Positions 36,030-48,010 of a stretch of 64,000 bases of DNA are shown here, one piece after another. The translations under genes were made by a program, and so were the position numbers. Source of the stretch: Linepithema humile (taxonomy: Eukaryota > Arthropoda > Insecta > Hymenoptera > Formicidae); contig NC_090130.1 in the NCBI RefSeq assembly GCF_040581485.1, forward strand, positions 1,426,001-1,490,000. The letters are read 5' to 3'. Every line of letters starts with the position of its first letter. Positions within the stretch are counted from its first letter, which is position 1. A model generated the notes under the pieces. That model saw nothing but the letters and a program-made list of their open reading frames with translations. It did no database searches and was not told the origin of the DNA.

Positions 36030-38952
36030 TTAAATCTGTCTTGCAGTATGATGCGCCATCACTAAGCTTCGCTTGCCTTCATTCACTATGGACAGAATGT
36101 GATCGCTGCTCGTTATCAGGCCGCCCTTCTCGATAATTAGATTTTTAGCAATCTTTATGTCATCGGGTTTGACGCCACGACAACTATCGTCTGCGATTGC
36201 TAATGGATAACCCAGCTGTAGACCGTCCAAGCATGTCTCTTTCACACATACGTCGTAAGCGATACCACAAATGAACAAATTCACAGCGTTCATAGTAGAC
36301 AAAATCTTTTCAAGTTCTGAGGTACCATCTGCATCCTTTTCAGCGAATACCGAATACGAATCTTTATCCGGGTTGCGACCTTTATATAACTAAAAAAATT
36401 AAATAACACTTCAATAACAATGAGGTAATTTGTAATTAAAATATTCAATAAGATATAGAAACTTATTTTTTTTTAATGATTTGCAGAAGAATAACAACTA
36501 TTAAAAACTTGATAAATACCCGTAATTGCTTTTTGTAAGAATTAGCAATACATTATTTATTAAGCAGTTCCAAAGAATTAGAATTCGCATAGAAAGACTA
36601 ATCAAATGTTCGGCCCAATGATTTTCCAGCATTTATCTCTTCTATGTGAAATAGATCTATTACCCGGTGCGCAGAAGGTAAGACAAGAAGGTCTTTGTGA
36701 AATTCAGCACCCCAGCTGTCCATAACGCAATGCTTTGGCCAAAGTATTTGTGTTACATAAGGTTGCGAGAAGACGACGGCGTCAAAGAGTTGTGCCGTTT
36801 TCTTGGTAACCTATTTCGAATTATAAAGAGAGATTACTTTAGATTCTGATTTAAAATCAAAATTTTCAACAATTCAGAGATTTACAGTAATCTGTAAATT
36901 CTGTAAACACTAAATTCTAAATATTCTTCATTATCAAAAGAAATGTTTTATCAAACTATCTTATCAATCAAGGATATCTATTTAATTTATCTAAAATACC
37001 TTAGATTCCGGATGAAGATTACGTGCCGCCAGATTTTCAAAGAAACTGATGTGGTTCTCGGGATGCCAATCTTGTGTGTACATTACCTTATCCCAACGAC
37101 CGTCCTTCAAAAGCCTGTTTATCGGCTCTATTACTTCCGCTGCGTCCTGCTCATAGCCACATTTTCGAAGAGCTAATGTACCGTCGATGAAATCATTCTG
37201 TACGTCAACGACCAGTAAAATATTTACAGGGTTTAAAGTCGCAACTGCCCATTTCCGACATCTGTATAATATATATATATCCAGTAAGCATTATGTTAGC
37301 AATATTAACAGATTGAGATCAAATTTTTCATTAAATTTTCGGTCAATTTACATAACAATAACATTGTTAACATTTAACTATTTTAATATATTTAAAATCA
37401 CGTAAATAAATATCACACACACACGAAAACACAGCATGACCTGGCATAGAAAATATAAATATTAATTTTAGTATATTTAAATCTCGCGTAAATAAATATA
37501 AATATCACACACGCGAAAACAAGATGATAAACAGAAAATATAAATATTAATTTATATATATTACAATATTGCTTTGTATTATTTATATGATGTGACGCTA
37601 GAAATGTCAAGGATATTAAATTTCTTTATAGATATTTTTTTATGTATTTGATATGACTTTACGATATAAATAATGTTGAAACGAACGTTATATAACAAAA
37701 AAAGACAATAAAACTTTTTAACGCACGCTTATATAAGAGATAAAGGAAATATGAAAGAAAGAAAAGAATTTAAAGATACCGACTAAAAAATATTAAGACG
37801 TATGGAAATATAAAAAGAAAATATTCTCTTTTGAAACTCTTTTGAATATCCATCACCTTTGTTATTGAATCTGCTTCCGTTGAATGACAATTTGCATTTC
37901 GGTGTCAGCATTATGCATAATATGTAATATGTTAAAATAATTATACTTGAAAGCTTTTATACGCATAAATAATATTATGTACTTTGCCAAAGAAATCCTG
38001 TTTATTCTTAACCAATTTATTTTTTGCGCGGAGTGTACCGAATGATTATCTGATACCTTTTGATATAAGCGTGAATAATACTTTACACTTTCAGTTTAAA
38101 ACTTTTACTTTTGGTTCAACTTGACATTTATTAAATAACTTTTTAACGGAATAAAATTTCGATTAACAAAGTTTTTAAACCAACAGTCACTAACATAAAT
38201 ATAATGATACGATAAGTCTATCTCATAAATATTTAATTGCTAAGCCATTAATAGCGCCGTGAGTATTCTAGAATACATTAAGATAATATGGCAAAAACTT
38301 CTTACGTCATTTTATATACTTTAATTATATCTTAGAAAAGTCTTTCAATTTCAATTTCAATTTCAATTTTATAAAGTTAACTGTAGCGATATAATGTATA
38401 AGAACAATAAATCCAACTAAAAAATTTAAATTTAAATTAATTGTTTACTTTTATCAGAAGAAATGTCAGAATATTAAAATTAAAACAGAAGAAGACAGAT
38501 TCAGCTATATTTTGAATTAGTGTAATTTTTAAAAGCAATATATCTAAAAATCTTTAGTAAATTTTTATCAGAATAGCACATACATCGCCTTGATTAATAG
38601 AAATTTGTATAGAAAATAAGAAATATTTCTTATAAAATTCCAGAAATTTTTAATCTCTTTTTCATGTTTTTTTCGATTTTTATTTTATCTAACTATTTCG
38701 AATTTATTTTAGCCCTTACAGAAGGATAATAATGCGCACGCGTTACCTATCCAATTCCTGACCATGCAATCTGCCGTCCGCGTTTGCGTCAAACAACTCG
38801 AAGATTTCTCGTACTCTCCATTCGTGCTCCTTGATCTCATTCGTGTCGAACAATTCGACACAAAACGCTCGGAACTTCTTGTAGTCAAACTCAGACGTGT
38901 CGAGTCTTGACAAAATCGTCGCGACGGATGTGTCGTTTGCCGGTTGCGCCAT
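36030..38952 (-). CDS. Naam: Nicotinamidase with N-terminal EF-hand
   Basis: Converts nicotinamide to nicotinic acid in NAD salvage, a step animals other than vertebrates can use. Exons in coding order: 38952-38747, 37261-37000, 36810-36664 and 36389-36030 (975 nt, 324 aa). The first exon carries an EF-hand, loop DANADGRLHGQE at 55-66, as in the fly enzyme. The isochorismatase-like fold follows. Catalytic residues are all present: Asp88 (VVDVQNDF), Lys208 (YKG) and Cys253 (GIAYDVCV). The metal ligands Asp133, His135 (QDWH) and His183 (PKHC) are also present. Length and residues indicate an active enzyme, perhaps tuned by calcium. The start is the ATG opening the EF-hand exon. Intron 1 is 1.5 kb and holds several repeats. 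A TTTATT poly(A) signal lies at 35888. Confidence 0.95.
37277..37313. repeat. Second copy of the 1681-type repeat, partial
   Basis: ATCCAG-TAGC...ATGTTAGCAAYATT...CAGATTGA is shared with 1668-1706, with a few substitutions. The inverted partner is degraded. It lies 16 bases upstream of nicotinamidase exon 2 in the gene's direction, so its insertion nearly touched the acceptor. Confidence 0.5.
37381..37550. repeat. Imperfect tandem duplication, two units of about 85 bp
   Basis: Units 37381-37465 and 37466-37550 share the blocks CGTAAATAAATAT, ATCACACAC, CGAAAAC and AGAAAATATAAATATTAA in the same order. It lies in intron 1 of the nicotinamidase gene. Confidence 0.7.
38343..38368. repeat. (TTTCAA)4 tandem repeat
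   Basis: Four TTTCAA hexamers run head to tail in intron 1 of the nicotinamidase gene. Confidence 0.9.
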
Positions 38953-41343
38953 GTGCTCCGCACGTTTTGTATATTATGTTATCGTCACGTTCCACAACGA
39001 TATACTTTTACGAGACGCAGTAAACGACTGACCACCGTAATAAATTTGGCAGATTGTTAGTCGTTTTTCTGGTTTTTCCCCGCCAGGTAACCAGGTAAAT
39101 ACCTCGATCGATACGGCTGCAACGTCGTCGATACACAATTATGCCCAGTGACTTGCGCGGAAGTGAAAACCTTGTATCAAAAAATTTCCAAGTCTCCGAG
39201 TTAAAATTCCAATCTTTAATTTACCAAGTTTTAATTAAACAAGTAAATTGAACAAATTATTTAATTTTTTTTCTGTCAAAATATTAATTAAATTTTAATT
39301 ATATCAGTTACAATAAATATATTAAATTTTATTCGACATTCTGGGCGCTATTTATTAAACAAATGCATATAATTGAGAACTTTGATATTTAATAAAATAT
39401 TTTTTCTTTGTTAAAAATCTACATACCTGTTTAAATCATTTACACGCGGTAAAAAGTGATTATTCTTTGCAATATAAAAATACACAACTACAGTAATGTC
39501 TACATCAAATTGCTTGCAATCTGTTCTTGTGCAACAAAGCTTGGCTTTACAAAGCCAACTTTCTATATCATTCATGAAACCAAATCCTATCCGATTATTA
39601 AATGTGTATGTGTACACTCATATATTCCTTCTTTCCACATACAACATACAACTACTATTATTATCCACGCATGTATATAAAAATTAATCAAACTCTGATT
39701 TTGCACATATTAAAAATATATATGTTCTACACAATAATTGCTTATACAATGACAATTCTTACATTTGAACGTAGATATTGATTGTGAAACAGATATATTA
39801 GGTTAATAGTTTAATATAATTTAACATTCTCCTGCATGGATAAATTGACACATTATTGTATGTATTTATGTAAAGTAGGATTAAGTTCATATATTTGTTT
39901 GCAAAAATACTTAAATTAGAAACTTCATTATAAGTATTTTCCAATACAATTCAATTTATGTTAAATGTTATGTTATGAAAAATGGGAGACATAGAAAAAT
40001 AAATAACATACATTTTTGTGAGAGATATATATTAAAACATATTATTAAATTCATCAAAGTACAAAATTGACATTACATAAGAAAAATAATTACATTAAAG
40101 AGTAAAATATGTAAATACACGAACATAAATGATTATTTCTAAATACTAGATTGAACAGATATCAATTATAATCGATTACTAGAATTGTCAACAAGTTATA
40201 TTTTATTGACAAGGCAGGAATCTTGATCTTGACATGTACCTTTTAATGTAAAGGTAACAATCACAAAAAAAGGCAGTAATCATATTTCTCTATTCATTCC
40301 ATAAAACCGATATCTATCATGATAAATAAAAATAAATGAAAAGAAGAATCTAGTTCAAGTCACCTGTGCTGGAGTCGCGTGTGTTATAGCAATTCGACTA
40401 GACGCATTAGTATGCAAATTAAAAACTATATATATATATTATACATTTTAATCTAAATTTTAAAAATATGAAACATTTTTCTCTGATATATATTCCACTA
40501 TATACCAATCCCGAAAAAATACAAAAACTATTCTGCATTTTACATCGCAGATTACATCTCATTATATTATGCGTATATTAAATTAATATTAAAATAACTC
40601 TGCAATTTATGTATTTTAATTTGCACTAATGTACACTAATGTATCTAATCGAAATCGCTAGTTTTATTTTCACTGTTTTATTGCTGTGATTGGTATCTAA
40701 TTTATTGGTGGATGAGCCAAAAATATATAAATAAAGTATCTTAAGTTAAGAGCTCATATTTATAAAACATTTTGTCATTTTATAAATATTAGATTATTCT
40801 CTCTTTGATCTCTTAAATCCGTTTTAGGCAGATCTTGTTCTTATACTCATACCAACAATATATCAATATTTTTTGATTATTCATATAATAATACAACTTT
40901 TTATCTTCATAAATCACATAGGGTTCAAAAAGTAATATTTGGTACTCGCTTTACTTAAATATTAATTGCAATAAATAACATAATCGGAATATGTAAAATA
41001 TATATGCACACTTTACATTCTATAGTTTAAATAAAAAAGCATAACTATAGTAGTTCATCAGAGTTCAATGTCAAAATACAAAGTACACATATATTAAAAT
41101 TTTATCTATATAATCTGTATTGCAGAAGCAATAAATGTTCGAATGAATTAAATAAGTAATCTTGTCAACATTTTTCATATCAAAATCATACGTTATTTTT
41201 TATATTAATATGAAATTAAACCCATTAAAATTGCTTAATATTTCACACGCGACATGGTAACTGATCTAACGCTTAAAATATCATCACTATCTAGAAATTT
41301 TATTTTCCCACATTTTCGTTCTTACTATAACCTATAATTTTTG
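38953..41343. other. Nicotinamidase promoter and HDDC2 3' flank
   Basis: About 200 bases upstream of the nicotinamidase start are richer in CpG and should contain its promoter; no TATA box was seen. The rest is AT-rich and holds no recognised exon. TTTATT at 41298-41303 is a likely poly(A) signal (AATAAA on -) for the HDDC2-like gene. Confidence 0.45.
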
Positions 41344-43147
41344 TTATTTTGCGGCATTTGAATTACGACACAACTTATCCCTCTCCTCGGTTATGTCTAT
41401 GGCAATTTTATTGATAAAAGGATGTCTGATCTTGCCATTAATCGCGACAAAAAACTCGTTTAGTTCTCCCGGAATATTATCTCTTTTCTCATATTCGTAT
41501 GCTTGCATCAACAAATCCAGTCTATCCAAGTCTTTTACATATTGTGCCTCGGGAGATTCCTGCTTTTCATATTCCTAAATTTTAGAACAAGAAAAACATC
41601 GATAAAATATAATTAAAATGTCATTAAATTAGAAATTTTTTAATATTTTTACCCGAAACATTTGTAGTATTTCAGGTCCCTTATCACCAAGCAATTTACA
41701 AATGTCTTCCATAGCTTCATCTTCTCGCCTGTGTTTTTCATCTGGCGAAATACCACAGAAAGGTGTTATATCTCCCACAATGCATTCGGCTAGATCGTGA
41801 ATTAAAGTCATTTGCATTATTCTGTAAATTAAAATACCATATTAATAAATTACTAATGTATCATTAATGACGGGATTTTTGAAAAGTAGTTATAAAATTC
41901 ATGCCTTGTTAATACTTTATCTTACTTGGTTTTATCTAAATTTTCTTTCCCATCCACTAGAAATGATAACATTGCCATTCGATACATATGTCCAGCAATT
42001 GTCTCAGGTTCAGTTATATTCCGTTTCACCCATCCTTCTCTTTTCATATGCTGAAATATATATAAGCAGCATTTAAATTGAGATATGTTACATATACATA
42101 TACTTATACTATTTTTTTATGTTTTAAAACTGTAAATTTTTAAATATATAAAAAACAATGTAGAAAATATAAATTTAAAGAGTATCAAGGCTTAAGAGCT
42201 AAAACTCATATTATCAGTAAAAGATCATTACATCAGTAAAAAATGCATACAATTTCTGGTTCATATTACCTCAACACATTGTAAACTTTTCACATTGATG
42301 AAGATTTAACCAAAGGTCGAAATGTTTGTAATTAATATCAGTATTAAATGCTTAAACAATATCAACCTAATCTAATCTGAGATTAATCAGAATATTTTTA
42401 TATAGGTATCATTTAATAGCTTTAATTTGTTTTATTGTCATGCAGCTTTATAAATAATAAAAACACATCTTATTGTAAGGATTATTAAACATATGTTTTA
42501 CAGGATCAATTTGCAGAAAAACAAATTTCTCTGTCTCTTCTATAGTTATTTAGGTGTCTCTATAAATCTGTATTTGGCAAATTATTAGTATCAATCATCT
42601 GATATATCAGTTAATACCAATTATTCAGAGTTGTAAAGCTTCAAAAGTGACCATTGATCCATTTAAACAAAGGAGAAACATAAAAGTTCAAACAAAATCA
42701 ACAAAATAAAAGCAAAAAAACGCGCGTTTCTCAAACTCGCTATTTCAAATCATTATCGTTACGAGACAGTATGTAACCGCAATTTTGTATATACTTTCTA
42801 TAAGGTTGGCAAATACAAGTGAGAAAGAATTTTTGTTGATAAATATCAACGTGTCACAAGATTTCTTTTTAGGACATTTATCTAACTTCGGAACAGTATT
42901 ATTTTTTGTCATTATTGCCTCTTATTCTTTCAATATTACATTATAGTTTTCACCGAAAGTTTCAAATAAAAGTGTCATAACTAATACTTTGCATAATCAT
43001 GTCTTTTGCCCATGTACTAATAGCACGAGGTCATTTGTACTTCTAAATATATAAACATAAAAATGATTTAAAAATAAATGTATTGTCACTCACTTTTAGT
43101 CGGCCAACCAATTCCATGAATTCTTGCAGATTCTTTGTGTCTTGCAT
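41344..43147 (-). CDS. HDDC2: HDDC2-type HD-domain 5'-nucleotidase
   Basis: A small HD-domain phosphohydrolase of the HDDC2/YfbR type, which removes phosphate from (deoxy)nucleoside 5'-monophosphates. Exons in coding order: 43147-43094, 42050-41926, 41821-41653 and 41574-41344 (579 nt, 192 aa; human HDDC2 is 204). Metal-binding signatures are intact: His39 (AGHMYRMAM), the His68-Asp69 pair (LIHDLAE), GDITP and the late Asp in VKDLDRLDLLMQAYEYE. The start is the ATG in MQDTKNLQEFMELVGRLK, a typical opening helix for the family. It is transcribed away from the MATH-domain gene with 545 bases between the two starts, so the promoters may be shared. Confidence 0.95.
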
Positions 43148-43692
43148 TGTAACTTGAAATCCGCGTCACTGTCAACTGCACCCTGATTGTAACTGTCCGT
43201 AACCAAGATGATCACTACAAAATATTAGGGTTAAGTTAGGTTAGATAAAATCCTAGCTAGTAGGTTTTTTAACTCTGATATATTCCGCCACATGGTGCTA
43301 CAATCGCCTCTAGTTTTTTAGTTTTGCCATATTTTGTTAGAAGGCGCTATAATCGCCGGTAGATTTCTTTCAGTTCCGCTATACTACGCTTAGGCGGCGC
43401 TGCAATCTGAAGTAGGCACTGAATAACGATGCGGACCGAGAGAGAACCACAAGGTGGGGCTAGCTATCTTTCTACGTACAGTCAAGTTCAAAACTTTTGA
43501 CTGTTGTTTGGCGGAGTAGTTACAATGGCGCTTAGGGTTAATTGTTCATAAAATTTTTCTTTGGCGCGCATTCATCGAGCTGTAAAAAGACGATAAAATC
43601 TATTTTTAAGGAACGGTTGAAAGTCATGGTTTGGGTCGACCGAAATTTCGGTCACACAGAAATGATTTCGTGTGCTGCTTACGCGCAACGAA
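43148..43692. promoter_or_regulatory. Divergent promoter region with repeated CTCF-like cores
   Basis: This stretch separates the divergent HDDC2-like and MATH-domain genes. Degenerate units of about 50 bases carry TGGTGCTACAATCGCC (43293), AGGCGCTATAATCGCC (43342), AGGCGGCGCTGCAATC (43393) and a diverged CCACAAGGTGGGGCTA (about 43450). The cores resemble the CTCF binding consensus. A short telomere-like stretch TTAGGGTTAAGTTAGGTTAG is at about 43227, and an 8-base-arm hairpin (ACAGTCAA...TTGACTGT) at about 43478-43504. Confidence 0.4.
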
Positions 43693-46600
43693 ATGTCTGC
43701 GATTATGAGTTATTCCGTGTCATTGTTTTATCTCAGTTCGCTCTATTTGGCATGCGACGGTGTAAGCGAATCTTTGCGGAAAATGCGTAAGTGCGAAATG
43801 TTGTTTATCTTGCACGTAGATTTTCCAGTTAGAATCGACATGATAATTCACAATTTATTAAAAAAAAGTTCGTAATGCTATGATCTGTGAAACAAGATTT
43901 GTGAACTTTGATAGCTAAATATTAATTCAAAACAACAAAATAATAAAAATTAATTAAACTCAATGTTAAGAATAAAATTTTACAAATATTGTAAACATTT
44001 TTTAATTAAAATATTTTTCAGTTTTTTTTACATATTTGTCTTTTAAATGAGCTAATAATGTGGAACTTTAAAGTGAGTGAAATTGTACGTGCATAACGAT
44101 AAGTGAAATATAATATATTCAATATTTTCATACCTAATGCAATTTTTAGCCGTGATTGAGGCCAATGTCACCAGTGACGATGTGACGGAAACACAGCACA
44201 CAACTTGCAAAATTGCAACGGAAGATGTGGTCGCAAACGCGCGTGCCACTGTTACAACAGTACTCACCGGAGGTTGTAAAGCTAGTGAGTCGAAATTAAG
44301 ATTAGTATATTAATAAATTAGCAATTTGATGCATTGATTCTAAAGATCACTATACATAAATTTTTCATAGTATACACAATATATATATATTTTTTTGACG
44401 TAGCGCCAAACTTTTAAATAAGAAAAAACCAAAAATTATTTTAATTATTTTTAATTTTGCTAGATATTGTGCGTTTAAATTTTTAAGCTTCATGATTTTC
44501 CACAGGCCAGCTGAATATCAGATAATTCAACGAGTATATTAGATAATGCAAAAATTAGCTGATAATAAATATACAAAATTTCACATCTTCTTTGACCTAA
44601 TAAAATTGTAAATTCAAATAAAGACAATTGTTTCTACATATTTAATGCAAAATTAAACTTTAGAAGATCGATTACATTTTTTTATTGGGATAAAGATAAG
44701 CCTACTCATGTACAAAAAGTTAATAATTGTTTATAAAAACGTATGCTTTCAGAAACAATGGACGAAAAATTTGCGAATCTAGAAGAAAAGTTGATCAAGG
44801 AATTTGCGGATATTAAATGGTTACTTTACAACATTTTGGAACAGCAGTCAGATCATTTGAAGAATGTACAAAATGCTAATCTTTACGATGAAATATCCAA
44901 TAATCAGTTGTCTCCGAGGCAAGGTGAAATCGACAAATTTAACAACACCGTGCAGAACTTATCAACGTCGAGCGGTTAGTACAATCATTATGAATTGACA
45001 CAAAAATATATTTAGAAAAATAAAATAATTCCATATAATCCCGTATAATTTCATATTTTCAAAACAATTCTTAATTCGAAACGCGTTTATTGGCGCACAG
45101 TTTATAATAGCAATAGTCTGAAGTTAACTTTACGCTTTCAGCTGAAGGTAGAGTAGTTCTTCAGCAACTGGGAGACCTGAAGTTCTCAAAACTTTGCAAG
45201 TGCCTTTGCTATGAGTCGCATTCTATCCTATAACTCATATAAGATTGACATTAATTGTACGCAAATGGATTTACTACCGAACCGATAACCAATTTTATAG
45301 CCATTAGCATTAAACGTGCAGTTTCAACCATAATTGAAAGAAAATGCATATTCTAGTATTTTTGTATTGATTATTAAAATGTATCGTCAAATCTCTGAAA
45401 AGTAGATTCACCATGAAAAGAATATTCATCATGTTGCAAAAAAATCTTGTGTGAAATCTTCCTTGAAATTTAAATTTTAACTAAGACTGTTATTTAATGC
45501 AAACTTTTATATTTTAAATTGAACGTTATTATCACCAAAATTTGTATTATAATTTTGAACGAACAAACAGCTTTTGTAATTTGATTGCATTTTAAAAGCT
45601 TAAAGTTTGCGGAAATTTTAATAATTTTATTTTCAATTGTTTATAACATACATGTGAAACATATGAAACTGCATAATTCATTTTCTAGGAACTTAAGAAT
45701 AAGCACATTGCGTAACATGATATTTTAACTTTGTGTGTTATTGCATATGTATGCTGTTCTAGAATTACGACCAAAAATATAAACGCGGATTTTGCACGTG
45801 TAGAAGTCTTGCGCTTCTTGCATAATATGCATTGTTACTTCGGAGCCTAAGCTAAGCATTCGTATGTAAGAGATGTGTGGTTTTATGCAAATGGATCTGT
45901 TGACGTGTTGTGGAGAGCTCGCCTTGTCCAAGGAATGACAAAGCAGTAGCTTAGTCGGGATAAACATGATTCTACTGTAATGAATAGTTCAACGAAATAC
46001 CCAGATTTATTTCCAGTACATGATTAACTGTGTTACATTTATGTAGGTAGAAGTATTATGTGATCTAACCACGGTGAAATGCGTAAAACCTATAATATTA
46101 TTAATGCTAAGCTCGGTTATTGCATTATAAAGTAGCTTTTAAATGAACAAATATTTAATATTGAATTAATTAATTTTTGACATTAAATATCTTTGTTGTT
46201 AATTCTCGAATTACATGTTGGAGCAGCGCATTTCAAATTGATTGAAACACGAGATTTCGTCGTTTATGAAGCTTACCTTGTCAACTAGTAATTTTCAATC
46301 CTGTAATTAGCTTTGCAATTAGAGCTTTCGTCAAAGCTCCCGATGTCTTTCGAAGAAAAAGATCGATTTTAAATGCATCAAAGAATGCATCATTTTATAT
46401 TACAGAAATCACAAATTATATTCTACACTTTCTACAAAAAGATAATATATTGATGAAAGTGGAATAAAAGTAACAATCGTGAGAATAAAGGGCAAAAATG
46501 AAAAAAAATATACTGATAAATTACTTTTATTTCAGATTCGGCGCGTGCGTTTGTTTATTATTGGCGAGTGAAAAATTTCGACGAGATGCTGGCCAGCTGG

Positions 46601-47838
46601 CAAACCGGCCGTTCAATGCGCAGCGTGACCTTTCATGCGGGTCGAAGCGGTTATGCCATGTATCTAAGAATTACACCGAAATATTTTCCTGACGGTACAG
46701 TCTTCGTGGGGGTCGGATTAAGCCGCGGCCGTTATGACTCCATTCTTGCGTGGCCATTTCCGCATAGGATCCGCCTCGAGGTAAAAGTATGACGATTAAA
46801 GTCAAGTTAAGCAATCGCGTAAATAAATTGGTGACCCAACCAAGTAAAATAAAGTTTCGCAGGGATTTCCGGGACACGTGTAATACAATTGCGAAATACA
46901 AAAGTGGATCTGTGGGCGAGCGATCTTTCAGTAAAAAGACGAAAAACATTATGCCGAAATGCCGTATCGAATCATAGCTGCGTAACGAACGCTGCCGAAA
47001 GAAACTTTTTAATGCAATCGGTGCTTTCAAAATTTAAAAGTTTAGCTATATACGATTTGCCACTTGGATTTTGCAAACAAAATTTTTTATGTCATGGAGT
47101 GGTTCTTATTTTTTTTCTTTTTTGTCAAGTATATTATATAAATAATTTTAGCTAATTAGAAATTTTAACTTTTTTGTTGTTTATTACTATGCCAGTTTCC
47201 GGAATATTTTACACAAGAAACATTTAATTGTTTATATATATGAAAACAGATTGAATAAAAATACTTTTTTTATAACATATTCCATAACTTTCAACTATTG
47301 TTTAAATTTTCAAATATTTTTTTCTAATTTTACAAAAAAAGAAAATTATTTATAAATGAATAAAAAATGAGCAATGTTAAAAATGGTAAAGTTATAAATA
47401 AAATATATAATAATTAAAAATATTTTGACAATATAATTTTGTAATTAGATAAAGGATAAATTCTCAATAATGACTATCTGTAGAAAACAAACATTTTCTA
47501 ATGTATTTGTACTGTTTAGATTTCATCATTTTACGCTGTTATTAATGATTTATTTATTTATATTAATGTATGATACGATTCGACAGTTTCTGGATCAATC
47601 TCTGGAAGAGGTGCGCGTGGATCGACGATCTCGAATTTGGGATCCGGCTACACTTTGCACGGATAATTTCTGGAATAAACCCGTAGCAGAGACGGACAAT
47701 CCGGAATGCGTCGGACTGAGTATTCCCAGACGTGTTGTTTTATCAAAATCACCATCAGCTACATTTCAGAGATATTCAAGGAATACCAGGTATATGTGGA
47801 ATGGAGGTATATTAATAAAACTTATTATTTATTTATAG
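43693..47838 (+). CDS. Predicted secreted coiled-coil protein with TRAF-like MATH domain
   Basis: 306 aa from exons 43693-43759, 44150-44284, 44753-44974, 46536-46780 and 47587-47838 (921 nt). Residues 1-22 look like a signal peptide (hydrophobic SVSLFYLSSLYLA). A Thr-rich linker leads to a helical stretch (about 70-105, MDEKFANLEEKLIKEFADIK, then WLLYNILEQQ), predicted coiled coil. The C-terminus, about 146-306, is a MATH/TRAF-C fold: VYYWRVKNFDEM, GYAMYLRITPKYFPDGTVFVGVGL, GRYDSILAWPFPHRIRLEFLDQ, and a closing WNGGILIKL strand. The last exon runs to its own stop through a complete final strand. MATH domains are usually cytosolic (TRAFs, SPOP) or in membrane meprins, so an apparent signal peptide is unusual. 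ATG 43705, four codons on, is an equally good start. Exon 2 could instead end at 44272, also phase 1, but 44284 has the better donor (GTGAGT). Poly(A) signal at 48084. Function unknown. Confidence 0.82.
45142..45233 (+). other. Possible alternative last exon of the MATH-domain gene
   Basis: A strong pyrimidine tract and CAG end at 45141. Continuing in phase from exon 44753-44974 gives 30 residues (AEGRVVLQQLGDLKFSK, then LCKCLCYESHSIL) and a stop at 45231. This would make a truncated product with the coiled coil but no MATH domain and with three late cysteines. No poly(A) signal was identified, so it may be fortuitous. Confidence 0.25.
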
Positions 47839-47863
47839 ATTATTTGTAGATTATATGTATATG

Positions 47864-48010
47864 AGAGGGTGAAAGCCATAGTGGTGTAAGTTAAATTTTT
47901 TTTTAAATTAACTGAGTGAATAGATTTGTACAAAGTATAAATTGCATTTATGCACTCAGAATCAATTTAAAAAAAAAAAACTTGACTTATATTACTATAC
48001 TTTCACTCCC
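47864..48010. mobile_element. Foldback MITE of about 147 bp in the MATH gene 3' UTR
   Basis: Arms of about 55 bases (GGGTGAAAGCCATAGT...AACTGAGTG and the inverted CACTCAGAATC...ACTTTCACTCCC) flank a short centre. It lies between the stop at 47838 and the poly(A) signal at 48084, so it is probably transcribed as part of the 3' UTR and can form a hairpin. Confidence 0.65.

Noticed and set aside
43225..43250. Telomere-like TTAGG repeats
   Set aside because: Only two or three imperfect units; far too short to claim an interstitial telomere.
46671..47030. 119-codon minus-strand frame
   Set aside because: Antisense to the first MATH-domain exon, which has clear family identity on the plus strand.
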